NCBI GenBank assembly: GCA_036925085.1
Contig: JAUPFP010000018.1
Coordinates: forward strand, 1,565,001 to 1,629,000
Length of the DNA stretch: 64,000 nt
Direction of reading: 5' to 3'
Source: Brachycybe producta
Lineage: Eukaryota > Arthropoda > Diplopoda > Playtdesmida > Andrognathidae
The notes under the pieces are model-generated. The model made no database searches, was not told where the DNA came from, and worked only from the letters and a program-made list of their open reading frames with translations. Shown one piece after another: positions 35,107-45,734 of the stretch; within the stretch, counting starts at the first letter, position 1, and each line of letters opens with the position of its first letter. The position numbers and the translations under genes were made by a program.

Positions 35107-36510
35107 ACAACAACAGCTGCAACAACAACAACAGCAGCAGCAGCAACAACAACAACAACAGCTGCAACAACAACAGCAACAGCAGCAACAACACCACCAC
35201 CACCACCAGCTGCTGCTACAACAACAATAGCAGCAGCAGCAGCAATAACAACAACGGCAACAACAACAGCCGAAGAACAAACTTTACAAAAACCAGAAGA
35301 GATGATTGAAACAAAAACTACAACCGTAAAACCCATTGCTAAAAACGGTAAAATAAAGAAGAAAACGAAAAAATCATCAAATCTTCAAACTTCAACGGAA
35401 GACGCAAACGGCAGCGATGTATCGAGCTGCAGCGAAGCATCACAAGATACAATCATCGAGAAATTAAATTCCATGCAAACGAAGACAATAAAAGAGAATC
35501 AAAACGAATATCTGACAAATGTTGATCGTGAAAACTCTCAAGTTTCTTGCGACAAGTTGACCACAGCTTCTGAAACGCAAGATACAAATAGCGAAACACT
35601 AAAGCCATTCGATGAAATATCTGAGAAACCTGAAAAACCTCCAGCCAAAACTGATTCGCAAGCAAACACTTTTTCCAAGGAAGCCAAAACGGCATCCGAA
35701 ACAAAACTCACCATAAAATCACAAGAAATTCCAGATTCTGCCAAAGTTACTTCCGACACAAAAGTTTCCGTAAAAACAGAAGAAACGACTCCAAAGTTAA
35801 CAGACTTCGAAAAAATCAAAGAAGAATTGCGAAGTTTTAATTTAGATAAAGTACCAAAAGGTAAGATGACCATAGAAGAACTGTCTTCGAGTTACGAAGA
35901 CTCTTCTTCGGACAAGACACCGATCAACGTCGTCATCGAATCGTTAAGCGATCAAACGGACGACGACGACAAGACACTAGTGCCAGAAGACTTCGACAAC
36001 ATACAAGACATGGATGAGAGTCTCATGGGGATCGAAGAGATACCTTTAGAAGACCTAACCATCGAAGATGTCATCGAGAATGTGAGGACACTCAAGAGGT
36101 TACAAACCATAACCGAAGTGGACGAGATAACAACCGACGAAGAAGACGGAGGTGGATCCGAACACATAATGATAGCCACTTTGAAACCTTCGTGGAGCGA
36201 CGAATTAACCGACGACAACACAAACCGACGAGCACATTCCCTGCAACCCGTTCAACAGCAACAACAAATTACCGAACATCTGACTGTCGAACCAACGCAG
36301 CTTCAACGAAGAAGAAGTTACGGCGATTCCGCTTCCAAATTCAAACGCACGAAGGATGCGCCGCAGTTCATAATGAAACTTCACGATTTCTCCATTCCAG
36401 TGGATTACAGAATGAGATTAACATGTTGTGTCATAGGAAGTCCAGATCCAAAAGTCCAATGGTTAAAAAATGGAGTTGTTCTCACTCCAGATATGGGATA
36501 CAGAGAAATT
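27236..36510 (+). CDS. Giant exon 15: low-complexity region ending in Ig domain 8
   Basis: A 9,275-base exon, acceptor TTGGTTGTAG, donor AAATT|GTAAGT, phase 1 in and phase 0 out. In order: an acidic head (27236-28480) with IIEIFADEVSEYV; a possible amphipathic helix (28546-28650); Ser/Thr/Glu repeats of about 55-75 residues (about 28950-29900); a Val/Ile/Glu/Ala-rich acidic stretch (29900-31440); two possible PKA-anchoring helices (31468-31527 and 31690-31740) around a Lys-rich patch; an Arg/Ser/Lys-rich segment (32680-33110); a Lys/Glu 10-residue repeat (33370-34460); an Ala/Thr tract (34558-35275); an acidic tail (35880-36180); and half an Ig (36346-36510), DAPQFIMKLHDFSIPVDY to PKVQWLKNGVVL. 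Such long disordered exons are known in titin-class proteins as elastic or spacer regions; elasticity here is an inference. Confidence 0.92.
28950..29900 (+). repeat. Imperfect Ser/Thr/Glu protein repeat, about 5-6 copies
   Basis: A unit of about 55-75 residues recurs. It contains SPQDTQTSEM-like, SSTETETKSQVSKPE-like and ITASPV-SNT-like blocks. Examples of the ETETKSQ block lie near 29150, 29470 and 29590. Copies are unequal in length, as expected from in-frame unequal crossing-over. Confidence 0.7.
33370..34460 (+). repeat. 10-residue Lys/Glu repeat
   Basis: The unit E-V-D-K-K-S-K-V-E-T is encoded by 30-base units and is nearly exact at 33385-33540, then degenerates to spaced (K/E)SKxE motifs down to about 34460. 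The sequence is strongly charged and likely helical or extended; PEVK-like in composition but poor in Pro. Confidence 0.8.
34558..35275 (+). repeat. Ala/Thr tract from ACA/GCA trinucleotide and 21-bp minisatellite repeats
   Basis: At 34570-34730 a 21-24 bp unit (GCTGCTGCAACAACAACACT) repeats. After that, runs of ACA and GCA give about 240 residues of AAATTT with a few Pro and Ile. The whole tract stays in the main frame. Other frames on both strands are open only because the repeat lacks stop codons. Confidence 0.92.
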
Positions 36511-37504
36511 GTAAGTTAATTAGACCCAAATTCAAGAAAAAAACTTAGCACTTGAACTCTTCACAACAGGCTTTTCACTATGAGTTTTGTCACCGATTAT
36601 CATTTCTGAAATTCCCTCATTTTTCCATACCAAAGTTGTATTATTGTCCAGGTGTTTTTTTTTAAACAACTTTCTTACACTTTAATAATAATTAACATTT
36701 TCCGCTGTCCGTGACTTTTGGAAAATTGTCTAATAATCCCCTTGCATTTCCAGATTTTCTAGGCTTTCAGATAAAGTAGCTGGCAATTCTGCTTTTAAAA
36801 ATTTTAAAAATTCTTGAATCTTTGCCCCTTTTTAAGCTTTTGAGACGTCTGGGCATTTTCAACGGCCCTTCTGAACAGCCGATTTTTGAATCACTGGAAT
36901 TGAAATTTCAGAAAATAAATTCCTTCACTTTTCCAGGTTTTAGGAATTATTTTTTTTTTTGCTAAATTTCCTGATTTCCCGGATTCTTATGAAAATTTTC
37001 TAATTCTCAGTCAATCCCAGGTTGAGTGGCAACCTTGACTATAGAAAAGTACTGTTTCATTATTGAAAACCGTTGAAAATGGTTGTTCTTTGTTAATTAA
37101 TATACCGTTGCTCAGTGTGTTCAAAAGTGCCAAGTTTTTTCTTCATAAAAATTAGGTTTTAGTTAACTCCAAATAAGGGTTGGTTAAAGTCTAGTTTTGC
37201 TTTTTTAAATTAATCCGATTTTTTTTATTTATTTAAATAAAGCAAACAAATAATTAAAAAAAAAAATTTAGTAAATAATTTTCAATTTTCTGTATTTTAA
37301 AAATAGTAATAATAAAACTATAATACACATGTTAAAAATAATTAAAAAAATAATCCTCAATTACGTAAATATACAAATCATTTTTAAATGGCGATTTAAA
37401 TCAGGAACTTAAAAATCGTGTAATTTAAAACCAACCCTTTCTGTTGTAGCGAAACACAGATTAACATTTTATCTTTTTTTTTTTTGCGTGTGTTTTACAT
37501 ACAG
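36511..37504 (+). other. Intron 15
   Basis: Contains one copy (36770-36960) of a dispersed repeat also seen at 39285-39425 and 48190-48345. No other feature seen. Confidence 0.7.
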
Positions 37505-37628
37505 AATGACTTTGGAATTTGTGTTTTGGAGATTCCGAGAGCTTCGCATTCAGATTCCGGCGAATTCACTTGCATTGCCACCAACATTAACGGACAAGAC
37601 CGTACGACAGCGCAACTTACTGTCAAAG
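37505..37628 (+). CDS. Exon 16: second half of Ig domain 8
   Basis: Acceptor TACATACAG, donor AAAG|GTGAAG. Encodes NDFGICVLEIPRASHSD and GEFTCIATNINGQDRTTAQ. Phase 0 in, phase 1 out. Confidence 0.9.
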
Positions 37629-37705
37629 GTGAAGAACCATAACCATGTCCTAAATCCTAGACACCTCGAGACGTACATTTTTTTTTCTTCCCCTTCAATT
37701 TCTAG

Positions 37706-37832
37706 GAAAGGCGAAACCTACCCTAATAGAACCAACTTTCACGAGGTCCATTTTAAACATGAAGGGCCACTGTGGAGATTCGATAACGATGGATTGTACC
37801 GTGATTGGATGGCCAAAACCGAACGTCACATG
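37706..37832 (+). CDS. Exon 17: first half of Ig domain 9
   Basis: Acceptor AATTTCTAG, donor ACATG|GTCAGC splitting Trp. Encodes KPTLIEPTFTRSILNMKG and DSITMDCTVIGWPKPNVTW. The 77-base intron before it is short. Confidence 0.9.
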
Positions 37833-37947
37833 GTCAGCATTACCACTTGTTGCCGACTTTACAATTAAAATCAGAAGAAGAAAAAATACCCAGAAACCCA
37901 AGAAACAATTTCAAGTTTGTAAAATCAAACTCTTTTATTTGTTGCAG

Positions 37948-38123
37948 GCTTAAAGATAACGGTCCGCTCGTGTTCGATGATCGTGTCGAGTCTGTAGTTG
38001 CATCGGGAGGAACTTACAGACTCACGATAACAAACGCAAATCTTTCGGATAGTGGAGTGTACAGATGCGTTGCTCAAAATCCTCTCGGAAAAGATGAGAT
38101 TACTGCTTCCGTCAAAATAATGG
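37948..38123 (+). CDS. Exon 18: second half of Ig domain 9
   Basis: Acceptor TTTGTTGCAG, donor ATGG|GTAAGT. Encodes LKDNGPLVFDDRVESV and SDSGVYRCVAQNPLGKDEIT. Confidence 0.92.
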
Positions 38124-38269
38124 GTAAGTACCACCATTTACAGATTTGGACATTTTTTTGCATGACCAGAAATAAAAGTTATCATTTATTTCAAACTAGT
38201 TAGTTCGAATTAGTTATCATTATATCCACAAACGAAGCAACAAAATGTTGACTACGCATGTGACATTGT

Positions 38270-38938
38270 CAGGGGCGTAGTTAGGGAACTGCCAGACCCG
38301 CAACTGCGGGCGGGGGGGGGGGGGGGGGGGGGCAGGAGGTTTGGGGGCGCAAAAAACGAAATGAAAGTCGATTTATTTTCAAAAATAATTGAATAAATTA
38401 AATAATGATTCCGAATCACTAGCTTAATTTATACAGTTATTTTCGAAAATAAATCGACTTTCATTTCGTTTATTGTGCATAGAAATTTTTTTAGGGGGTG
38501 CTATTTTGATGAACGGCGGAACGGGCCGAACAACCGTACGAACAGTCGGAAAAATAGTAGGAACAGTCCGAAGGTTTGGTTTAGTAAAATTAAGTTGTTG
38601 CATGGGGCCTGGGGGGCGCAGACTCCGACTTTTTTTTTAAGAATTATTACATCAAATTAGTCCATTGTTCCGACTGTTCCCTAATTTGTTCAATGGGAGG
38701 AACGGTCGGGAAAATGGGGCTGTGCCCCCAGACCCCCTGCAACAAGCTACATTTTACTAAATCTAACCTTCCAACTGTTCCGCCATTCATCAAAATAGCA
38801 CCCCCCCCCCCCACAGTATGAGGGCTAAGTGGAGATTGAGGGAAAGGGAGCACAAAGTTTTTAGCGGTCCGGGGTGGGGGGCGCAAAGTTTTACGCGGCA
38901 AAGGGGGGGGGGGCGCACCAAGCCTAGCTACGCCACTG
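38270..38938. mobile_element. hAT-like element with internal foldbacks
   Basis: The left end CAGGGGCGTAGTTAGG and the reverse-complemented right end CAGTGGCGTAGCTAGG match. Flanks GACATTGT (38262-38269) and GACTTTGT (38939-38946) form an 8-bp duplication with one difference. Inside are a poly-G run (about 38310-38332), a hairpin (arms 38356-38389 and 38437-38472) and another inverted pair (38500 and 38780). Confidence 0.7.
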
Positions 38939-39284
38939 GACTTTGTATAATTCACAATCACCAAATTCGGTGTTTCACGAACAAGTCGACAGCATTTTAA
39001 AACTTGAACTAGAGGCTTTAATTCTGTCATCACTGCACTTGAGGCTTAAATTTAAAGTCGATTTACACATATCAGTGACATTCGTGACGTACATCAGTCA
39101 CACCTATGCACACATATCCGTACAGTTTGGTGCATTTGAAATTAGTGATTTTCAAAATGGCAAAGTATACAGACATGTTATCAGTGATAACAGCTAAAAT
39201 ACATAAAGTGTGCAGTCAATTTCGGTTTAGGGCCCGAAAAACACTGTTACTACCTGTCCTAGCATTATTTTTGACCCATTTTTT

Positions 39285-39425
39285 TTTTCGAATTTTAAAA
39301 ATTCTTGAAACCTTGTGCTTTTTTAAGCTTTTTGGGACTTCTGGGGCCAGTTGAGGACTCCTGAAGCATTTTTAGAGCTTTTAGAGCATTTAAATATTTT
39401 TCGACTTTTGGCCGGTTTTTGAAAA
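39285..39425. repeat. Dispersed repeat, copy 2
   Basis: Shares TTTTAAGCTTTTTGGGACTT and a Gln-poor, T-rich context with 36770-36960 and 48190-48345 (TTTTTAAGCTTTTGAGACGT; TTTTAAGATTTTTGAGACTT). Class unknown. Confidence 0.5.
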
Positions 39426-40532
39426 AAAAAAAGCCAAATATATAGACTTCGTTTGTCTGTATTACTACGTATTACGATTACCAACAAAGAATTATGCAAC
39501 AAAATCACAAATAATAAAATTGACTAGTGATTTGTAAAAAAAAAATCAAGACCAGGGCCCTTCAGGATGCACGGGCCCTGGGAATTTGTCCCGGCTCCCC
39601 CCCTTCCCACCACACACACATTCTCGTCGGCCCAATGGGTAAACACTTTAAACAAGATGTCTTCCTTATAGCCTCAAAAAGCAAACGATTCTTCATTCAC
39701 TTCCAACATGGAGTTGCTTTACCTTCATAAATATATCTTGGTTTTAGTTGAAACCTTAAGGATCAAAGCTACAGTTATTTCCTTCAGAAAATCTGAGCGA
39801 ATTTAGTTGCATTCTCTGGCGAGCAAGTTCTTAAAAGAAATAAAAGCCTCTTTCGTTTAAATCAATCAACCTGTAATGCATTATTTCGTTGATCGTTCAG
39901 CTAATTCTATATGTTGTGCAAGTCCATCGTTTGTAATTGTGTCCGTGTGTTAATAATGTGTGGCTAAATTACATTATCATTTTAAAAATTAATTTAATAC
40001 AATACACGCAACAAGAACTATATTACACCCTCCTCCTCCTTATAGGTGAAAACGAATAAAACATCAATTAGGCCCTTTTCTTCTTGCTTCAACACACCAG
40101 CCTCTGCATTCAGAGGGCAGAGCAGAAGACTCTGGGGGAGACATCCATTTTTTTTCCTGAGGTCTAGACGTCCAGTCATGGTGACCCCAATGGATGGAAA
40201 TCACCTTCCAAAAGGAACTTCCGAAGGACTCCAAACAAAAAAAAAATACTTCCGACGAATTTTAACAAATGTTTGCTATTTTGAATCGTGGCTGACGTGT
40301 AGAAGCATGGAGAATTAATTAATAAACCCTGTCTAACATAAAAAAAAAATAATTCCCTTACAAATATCAGCCGAAATCCTTAAAAAAATTTAAAATTATT
40401 AAAATAAAAACCAAAACCTCACACAGAAACCTGTTAAGCTTATTTTGATTTTTATACTTTTTGCATTAATTTAATTATTAATTCATATAAGTATATCTGA
40501 AATAACTTCCCAGATTTGAAATATAGACTCCT

Positions 40533-41565
40533 ATACAGAGTGTCGCAATAAAATGTATACACACTTTGGTTGTTAATAACTGACTGCCATGTTTATTTTC
40601 TTAAATTGAATTTAATAATTTTATAATTAATAGTAAATGTAATGCTGGGGCCACACTAACGTCTAATGCCGTTAATTGTCGCGTTATTTGACATTAAACA
40701 CAGGTGTAGCAATGATTTAACGCGCTAATATAGTATCGTCATTATGAATGGCGTTAGACGTTAGGCGATAGCTAGGGTGGCGGTCTCTTTTGACACATCA
40801 AAGCGATTTAGCGCGTCATTTATCGCGTTTTTTTGTTGCTACACTAGCATTGCGTATTGTAAATGCAACAGGTTCGAGCGTCGAGCGTGGGTTATGATGT
40901 TAAATACGATCGCACGAAATGGAGTGGATGATTGTGATTGTATCAAACAACGCGTTATTTATTGACTAGACGTCACACATGCAATTGTAGCCATTCAATG
41001 TACCAGCGTAGTTTAATCTATATTTTTGGACGGCGTATTTATTGCGATAATGGACGTTAGACGTTAACGTTAGTGTGGCCCCACCATTACAATAAAAGAT
41101 TAGACATAAAAGCATTATTATGTTTTATGTTTAAATAACGCATTATCTCAAGTTTTTTAAAACGTCGTCCATTCTCATCAAAGCATTGCTGAAATCGGTG
41201 AGAAACTGATTTTAAAACATCAATTAAAGTATCTTTTGCAATTGTGCGACGATTATCTTTGATTTCTCCCATTTATACAGTATTATTGCGGGCAGAAATC
41301 TGAAGAAAATTGTCGCACAATGACGTTAATCGATGTTTGCAGATTAGTTTTTCACCGATGTCACACCAATGCCTTGATCAGAATGGACACCATTTTGAAC
41401 CCATGAAATAATGCTTCATTTAAACATAGAACATGCAATGCTGTTATATAGCTAATCTTTATTGTAACATTTACTCTTAATTATAAAATTATTAAATGAA
41501 ATTTAAGAAAATAAACATGGCAGTTATGAACAAAAAAATGTGCGTATACATTCTTTGTAGCATGC
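40533..41565. mobile_element. DNA transposon remnant with about 100-bp inverted ends
   Basis: The segment 40537-40640 is an inverted copy of 41463-41565; both contain TGCCATGTTTATTTTCTTAA. The outer ends (GTCGCAATAAAATGTATACA) resemble those of Tc1/mariner-like elements, which is an inference. Antisense frame 41087-41272 may be a relic of its coding region. Confidence 0.6.
40640..41089. mobile_element. MITE nested in the transposon remnant
   Basis: The left end TAATGCTGGGGCCACACTAA and the reverse-complemented right end TAATGGTGGGGCCACACTAA are almost identical for 20 bp. It lies just inside the left inverted arm of the 40533-41565 element. Confidence 0.75.
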
Positions 41566-41973
41566 ACATGTACATGTATATTAGGATTTTAATGTATACC
41601 ATGTGATTTGTAAATAAAATACCAAAAAATAAAACACAAAAGAAAATGTTGCTGATGTTATTTCTTTCCTTAGTAAACAGAACACCAGATGTAAAAAATT
41701 GCTACATTTGTGTTAGTAGACGTCACCCAAAGATCATGAATGAATTTTCCCTTTCCAATAACCTTTTTTTTTCTTTCTTAAAAAAACATCTTGGAAGATG
41801 ATGATAATGATGTTGAAAAATTCATTGTAGGAAAATGAGCCTAAGCTGTCTAATCTCGTAATAAAAAAATTCGGAGCATCTGCTAGACTTTTAATAAGTA
41901 AAAGCAAAGCATTTTCTCATCCATACTTTTTTTTTTAGTACCAAAATTTCAATTTAAAGATATCCTAAATGTG

Positions 41974-42173
41974 TGGGTGCGTTCAGTTACTTGGCTTTCT
42001 ATTTGAAGCAGCTTTAGAAATTTGCCGTTTTGGAACACAGCTACCATGTTGAAACATTCCAACTACTTTCAACGCAAAAATTAAACTCAATTACGAGATA
42101 AAATTTCGGTCTATTTTTGAAATGAATGGCTATTAGTACATTCCACAAGCTGCTTCAAGCCGGAACGCACCCA
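41974..42173. mobile_element. MITE with TGGGTGCGTTC ends
   Basis: Left end TGGGTGCGTTCAGTTAC, with TTGAAGCAGCTTT further in; the right end reads AAGCTGCTTCAAGCC then GGAACGCACCCA. Confidence 0.65.
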
Positions 42174-44230
42174 GTATGAGCTCTATATTCATAAGGAAGT
42201 GACCAAATGTCCATGTTTCGATTTGGGCATCAGATAATCGCTCGGAGCCTAGCATGTGCATCTTCCCATTGGATTATTCTTCAGCAAATGTGATCGACAA
42301 TCGTGACAGTCTATAGGTAGATGATTGCGATCACAAATGCTACCCTAAGCTCAAGGTAAAAACCAAACTGATCTTAAGGTGCGTTATCATGCGCGCTGTA
42401 TTTTTGCTCGTGTGAATGTGTGTGTGTTGTGCGTTTGAACTGTTTGCTGTGTCACTGTCACATGATTATATTATGACCAACACTTGAGCGTCAACAGCTT
42501 CAGCCAAAATCGATGTGGTGGGGGGGGGCCTTGTTTCCTTAAAATAGGAAGGGTAACCCTTGAGCATGGTTCTGGTACTTCGTGTTACTTCTACTAGTTG
42601 AAAAGAGATGCAAAGTCAGTCACGTGAGTACAAACATAACACACAGAGAAAAAAAATATCTGGCAAAGACAGATCGAAGGCATGTGCCCGTTTACGGCAA
42701 ACAGCCGAAAGCTCTGATGATATGGTCTAAGCTTAAAGCCTGATTGAGCTTCAAAGTGCTCAAAAGTGCTACTCAAAACCCACCTTTACTCAATTGCTCC
42801 ATTCCTCGCTCACCTTTCATTCATTCGTTTAGAAACAAATTAGATGGTCTCTTATATATTTTTAAAAAAATGAAACCACATTTCTATTTCATTCTCAGTC
42901 CTCAACTATAATATTAAAAAAAATGCAAAAATATCATCAAACCACATTTGACCAAATTTAAAAATAATGTCTTTTTAAGTTTTTCTCGACGTCTTGTTTT
43001 TCTTTTCGTTTGTGTTCGTAATAAAAAAACTCAGCTGTTAGCAACAAAAAAAAAAGCTATTCAAACAAATGTACAATTTCAACCTTCCAGACAAACTTAA
43101 GAAACTTTTGGCAACAACTCAACTAATTCGGTGGGCCACATATACACTGTGTGTATGTGCCACATGCTGATGATATCAGTTATAGCTTAAAAGTTTGACT
43201 AGATGTACAAAGATTAGTTTACAGTATAACCAAATAGGGCGATACATATAAATAAAAGTATTCCAAAATTAACTGTTTCATAGATGTGTATATATGTGTT
43301 GTGGTGTTTCTGCGTGGCACATGCTTCTTGAATAACCTTCAGTGTCACTGTTGGACTCAAATTGCCATTGAGAATCTGAGCAACAATTACAGATACACAT
43401 CAGTGTACCATAAAACCTAAGATATTTAGTACAAAACAATAAATTGCTTTGTAAGAAATATCTCTCTCTCATCTCTCATATTTTACTTACTCAGCACTTC
43501 AATTATACTCAGCTGTACAACCGACTTATGAATTTACAATACACTATTATTACAAGCTGCATTACAGCCTGTGTTAATATAATATATAATAATTGGTTAC
43601 AAATTTTACAATAAACACTAGCTGTTATCGTTTTGTAAATTATTTAAGATAAAGTAGACAGATTCTCAAGTATACCCACGCACATAATACATTTGTAATT
43701 CTTGTGTCAAGCTGATGTATAGGAAAGGCTTAACATTAGTCGAATTTTCTCAATTTCTATCTTATTTTTGCCCTGAATAAACTGCAGTGTCACATTTTTG
43801 TTGCATTTTGAAGCCAAAACTAAATTAAATTAACAGAATAAGGTAGAACCGCTTGCAAGCTGCCAATCACAGCCATCATTACACTTCCCATTCCCAATTC
43901 TACCATCCCACAATTTCATAATAACACAAAAGTTCCAATAACCATCATTGCAAACTCCATTCCTATTGGCTGTACCGCACGATTTCAAGACAAACACAAA
44001 TCTTGCCTGTTATATTATTACATGTACATGAAAATGTTAGTGCATTAAATCATCACAACTTTGCATTCGATGCTGCATTACCTTCATTGTCTGAATCAAC
44101 ATTAAGATTTGGATTTGTAGGCCTAATTATTATGGCAACATCACACACAATTTACACATTAACACATACACACACGACTGGGAACACACTGCAGGAATAA
44201 ACACACACATACATACCTACAGGGTTTACA

Positions 44231-44398
44231 TGTTACTGTCAATCTGCGGAATCAGTCAATCTGCAAACTGCCTAAGCAATCTGCAAAACCACCAACCTGC
44301 TAGTGAATCTGCAAAATTCAACACCTAAAATGTACTGAATTTTGCAGATTCAAGAGCAGTTTTTTGGGATTGACTAATTCCACAGATTTACAGTAACA
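44231..44398. mobile_element. MITE family B, copy 1
   Basis: Left end TGTTACTGTCAATCTGCGGA, reverse-complemented right end TGTTACTGTAAATCTGTGGA. A shorter relative lies at 61542-61619. Confidence 0.65.
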
Positions 44399-45503
44399 CA
44401 CACACACTGCAAGAGCTACAAAACCACAAATATTACACTGTACATGTCTTGTTGTCTCCTTAAGGACCTGCACCTGCTTATTGGCTGTATACAGAAACTA
44501 CAGCTTATTTCTTTATGCTGTAAATAAAATCTAGAAGGTTGATTGCTTCACGATGCACCTAGAAAATTTCTTCAAAGATAAGGGCCATACAAAGCCTCAC
44601 ATAATGAGGCCAGGATGCAGCTATATGACATCTACACAATTACAATCTGACAGAAGCCACATTCAAATTGATTTTTTGCTTGTTGAGAAAGTAATAAATG
44701 GTTCCTTTCTTAAGAAGAGTAACCGGAGGTAGATATCTTGCATATTATTGTGTAAGACGTTGAAAGCATTAATGAAAAACATAAGTCGAAAGATGTGATT
44801 CGTTGAATTTGAATGTTGACGTCAATTTTAATGTTTTCTTTTCTTGCAAGACATATAACATAGTTTCTCAAACCCGCGTTTTCTGAACAAATGCCTAGTA
44901 AACATGCTGTTTCCAAATGCTACCGTTTCGATTTCCTTTCGTTTCCGGATTCAGCCATTGCATGTTTTGCAGAAGAAGAAAAAAAAACCTAGTATTTTGT
45001 TAAAATGTTGTTTTTGTTGTTGTTGTTGTTGCTAGAAATGTAGAAAAGGAATATAAAAAAACCCCTGCAAGCTGTGGTGAGCTCATGCATTTATCTCCTC
45101 TCTCGTAAATCTAAGTGAGACCGTTAGCCTATCTATTTCGGGAAAGACTTGTATTTGTTACTAAAATCAACATCCAAGAAAATCGTTTCCGTTTTAAGAT
45201 AGCTATATGCCACCAACAAGGCACAGAAAGAGAAAAAGAGAAGAAGAAGAAGAAGAAAAAGAAAAAAAAAAAAACAGCGCGTCCTCATTTTTCGATGTTG
45301 AGTAGAGAGCTCCTGGTCCTTCCTCACATAAGAGAGTCGAGGAGTTACGATATAATATTCAACCTTCGAATGTTTAGCATTATATATCTATAATTATAGA
45401 TCCCCAACAACTGCTTTTGTTTCTAATTCTTCTTCTTCTTCTTCCGGTATGTGACATCCCCATTTTTATCCCACCATCTTCCATTTTTGTTTTGTTATTG
45501 CAG

Positions 45504-45734
45504 ACAAACCATCTCACTCGTCAAGATTTGTGAGGGATTCCTTAACGAAAAAGACAACAAGTGCTTATGTTAACAACGATTCTAGTTCTTCGTACGATAG
45601 TTTCGGCATCAACGGCTCCAATTCTGGATGTTACACCGGTTATCGTGCATCTTTTCCACTGTCGTTTACATCACAATTAATTGATAAAAGAGTTTGCCTC
45701 GGAAGTAACGTCACCTTCCATTGTGAAATAACAG
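45504..45734 (+). CDS. Exon 19: Ser-rich linker and start of Ig domain 10
   Basis: Acceptor TTATTGCAG, donor ACAG|GTTGGT. A Ser/Thr/Asn/Tyr-rich linker (SAYVNNDSSSSYDSFGINGS) precedes FTSQLIDKRVCLGSNVTFHC. Phase 1 at both ends. Confidence 0.88.

Larger units (their letters stand above)
38124..45503 (+). other. Intron 18 (7.4 kb), transposon-rich
   Basis: Holds a hAT-like element (38270-38938), a dispersed repeat (39285-39425), a nested transposon pair (40533-41565), MITEs at 41974-42173 and 44231-44398, and an AG-rich run near 45235-45275. No exon is seen. Confidence 0.75.

Noticed and set aside
34419..35336. Antisense open frame of 305 residues rich in Val/Ala, and a poly-Leu frame at 34544-35206
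   Set aside because: Both come from the ACA/GCA repeat, which has no stop codon in any frame; the plus strand is the real coding frame.
40777..40965. Plus-strand open frame of 62 residues
   Set aside because: It lies entirely inside the MITE at 40640-41089.
41087..41272. Antisense open frame of 61 residues
   Set aside because: It lies inside the transposon remnant at 40533-41565. It may be a relic of its coding region, too short to call.
45115..45393. Plus-strand open frame of 92 residues with a poly-Lys run
   Set aside because: It comes from an AG/AAG-rich run in intron 18; no splice fit to exon 19 is needed.
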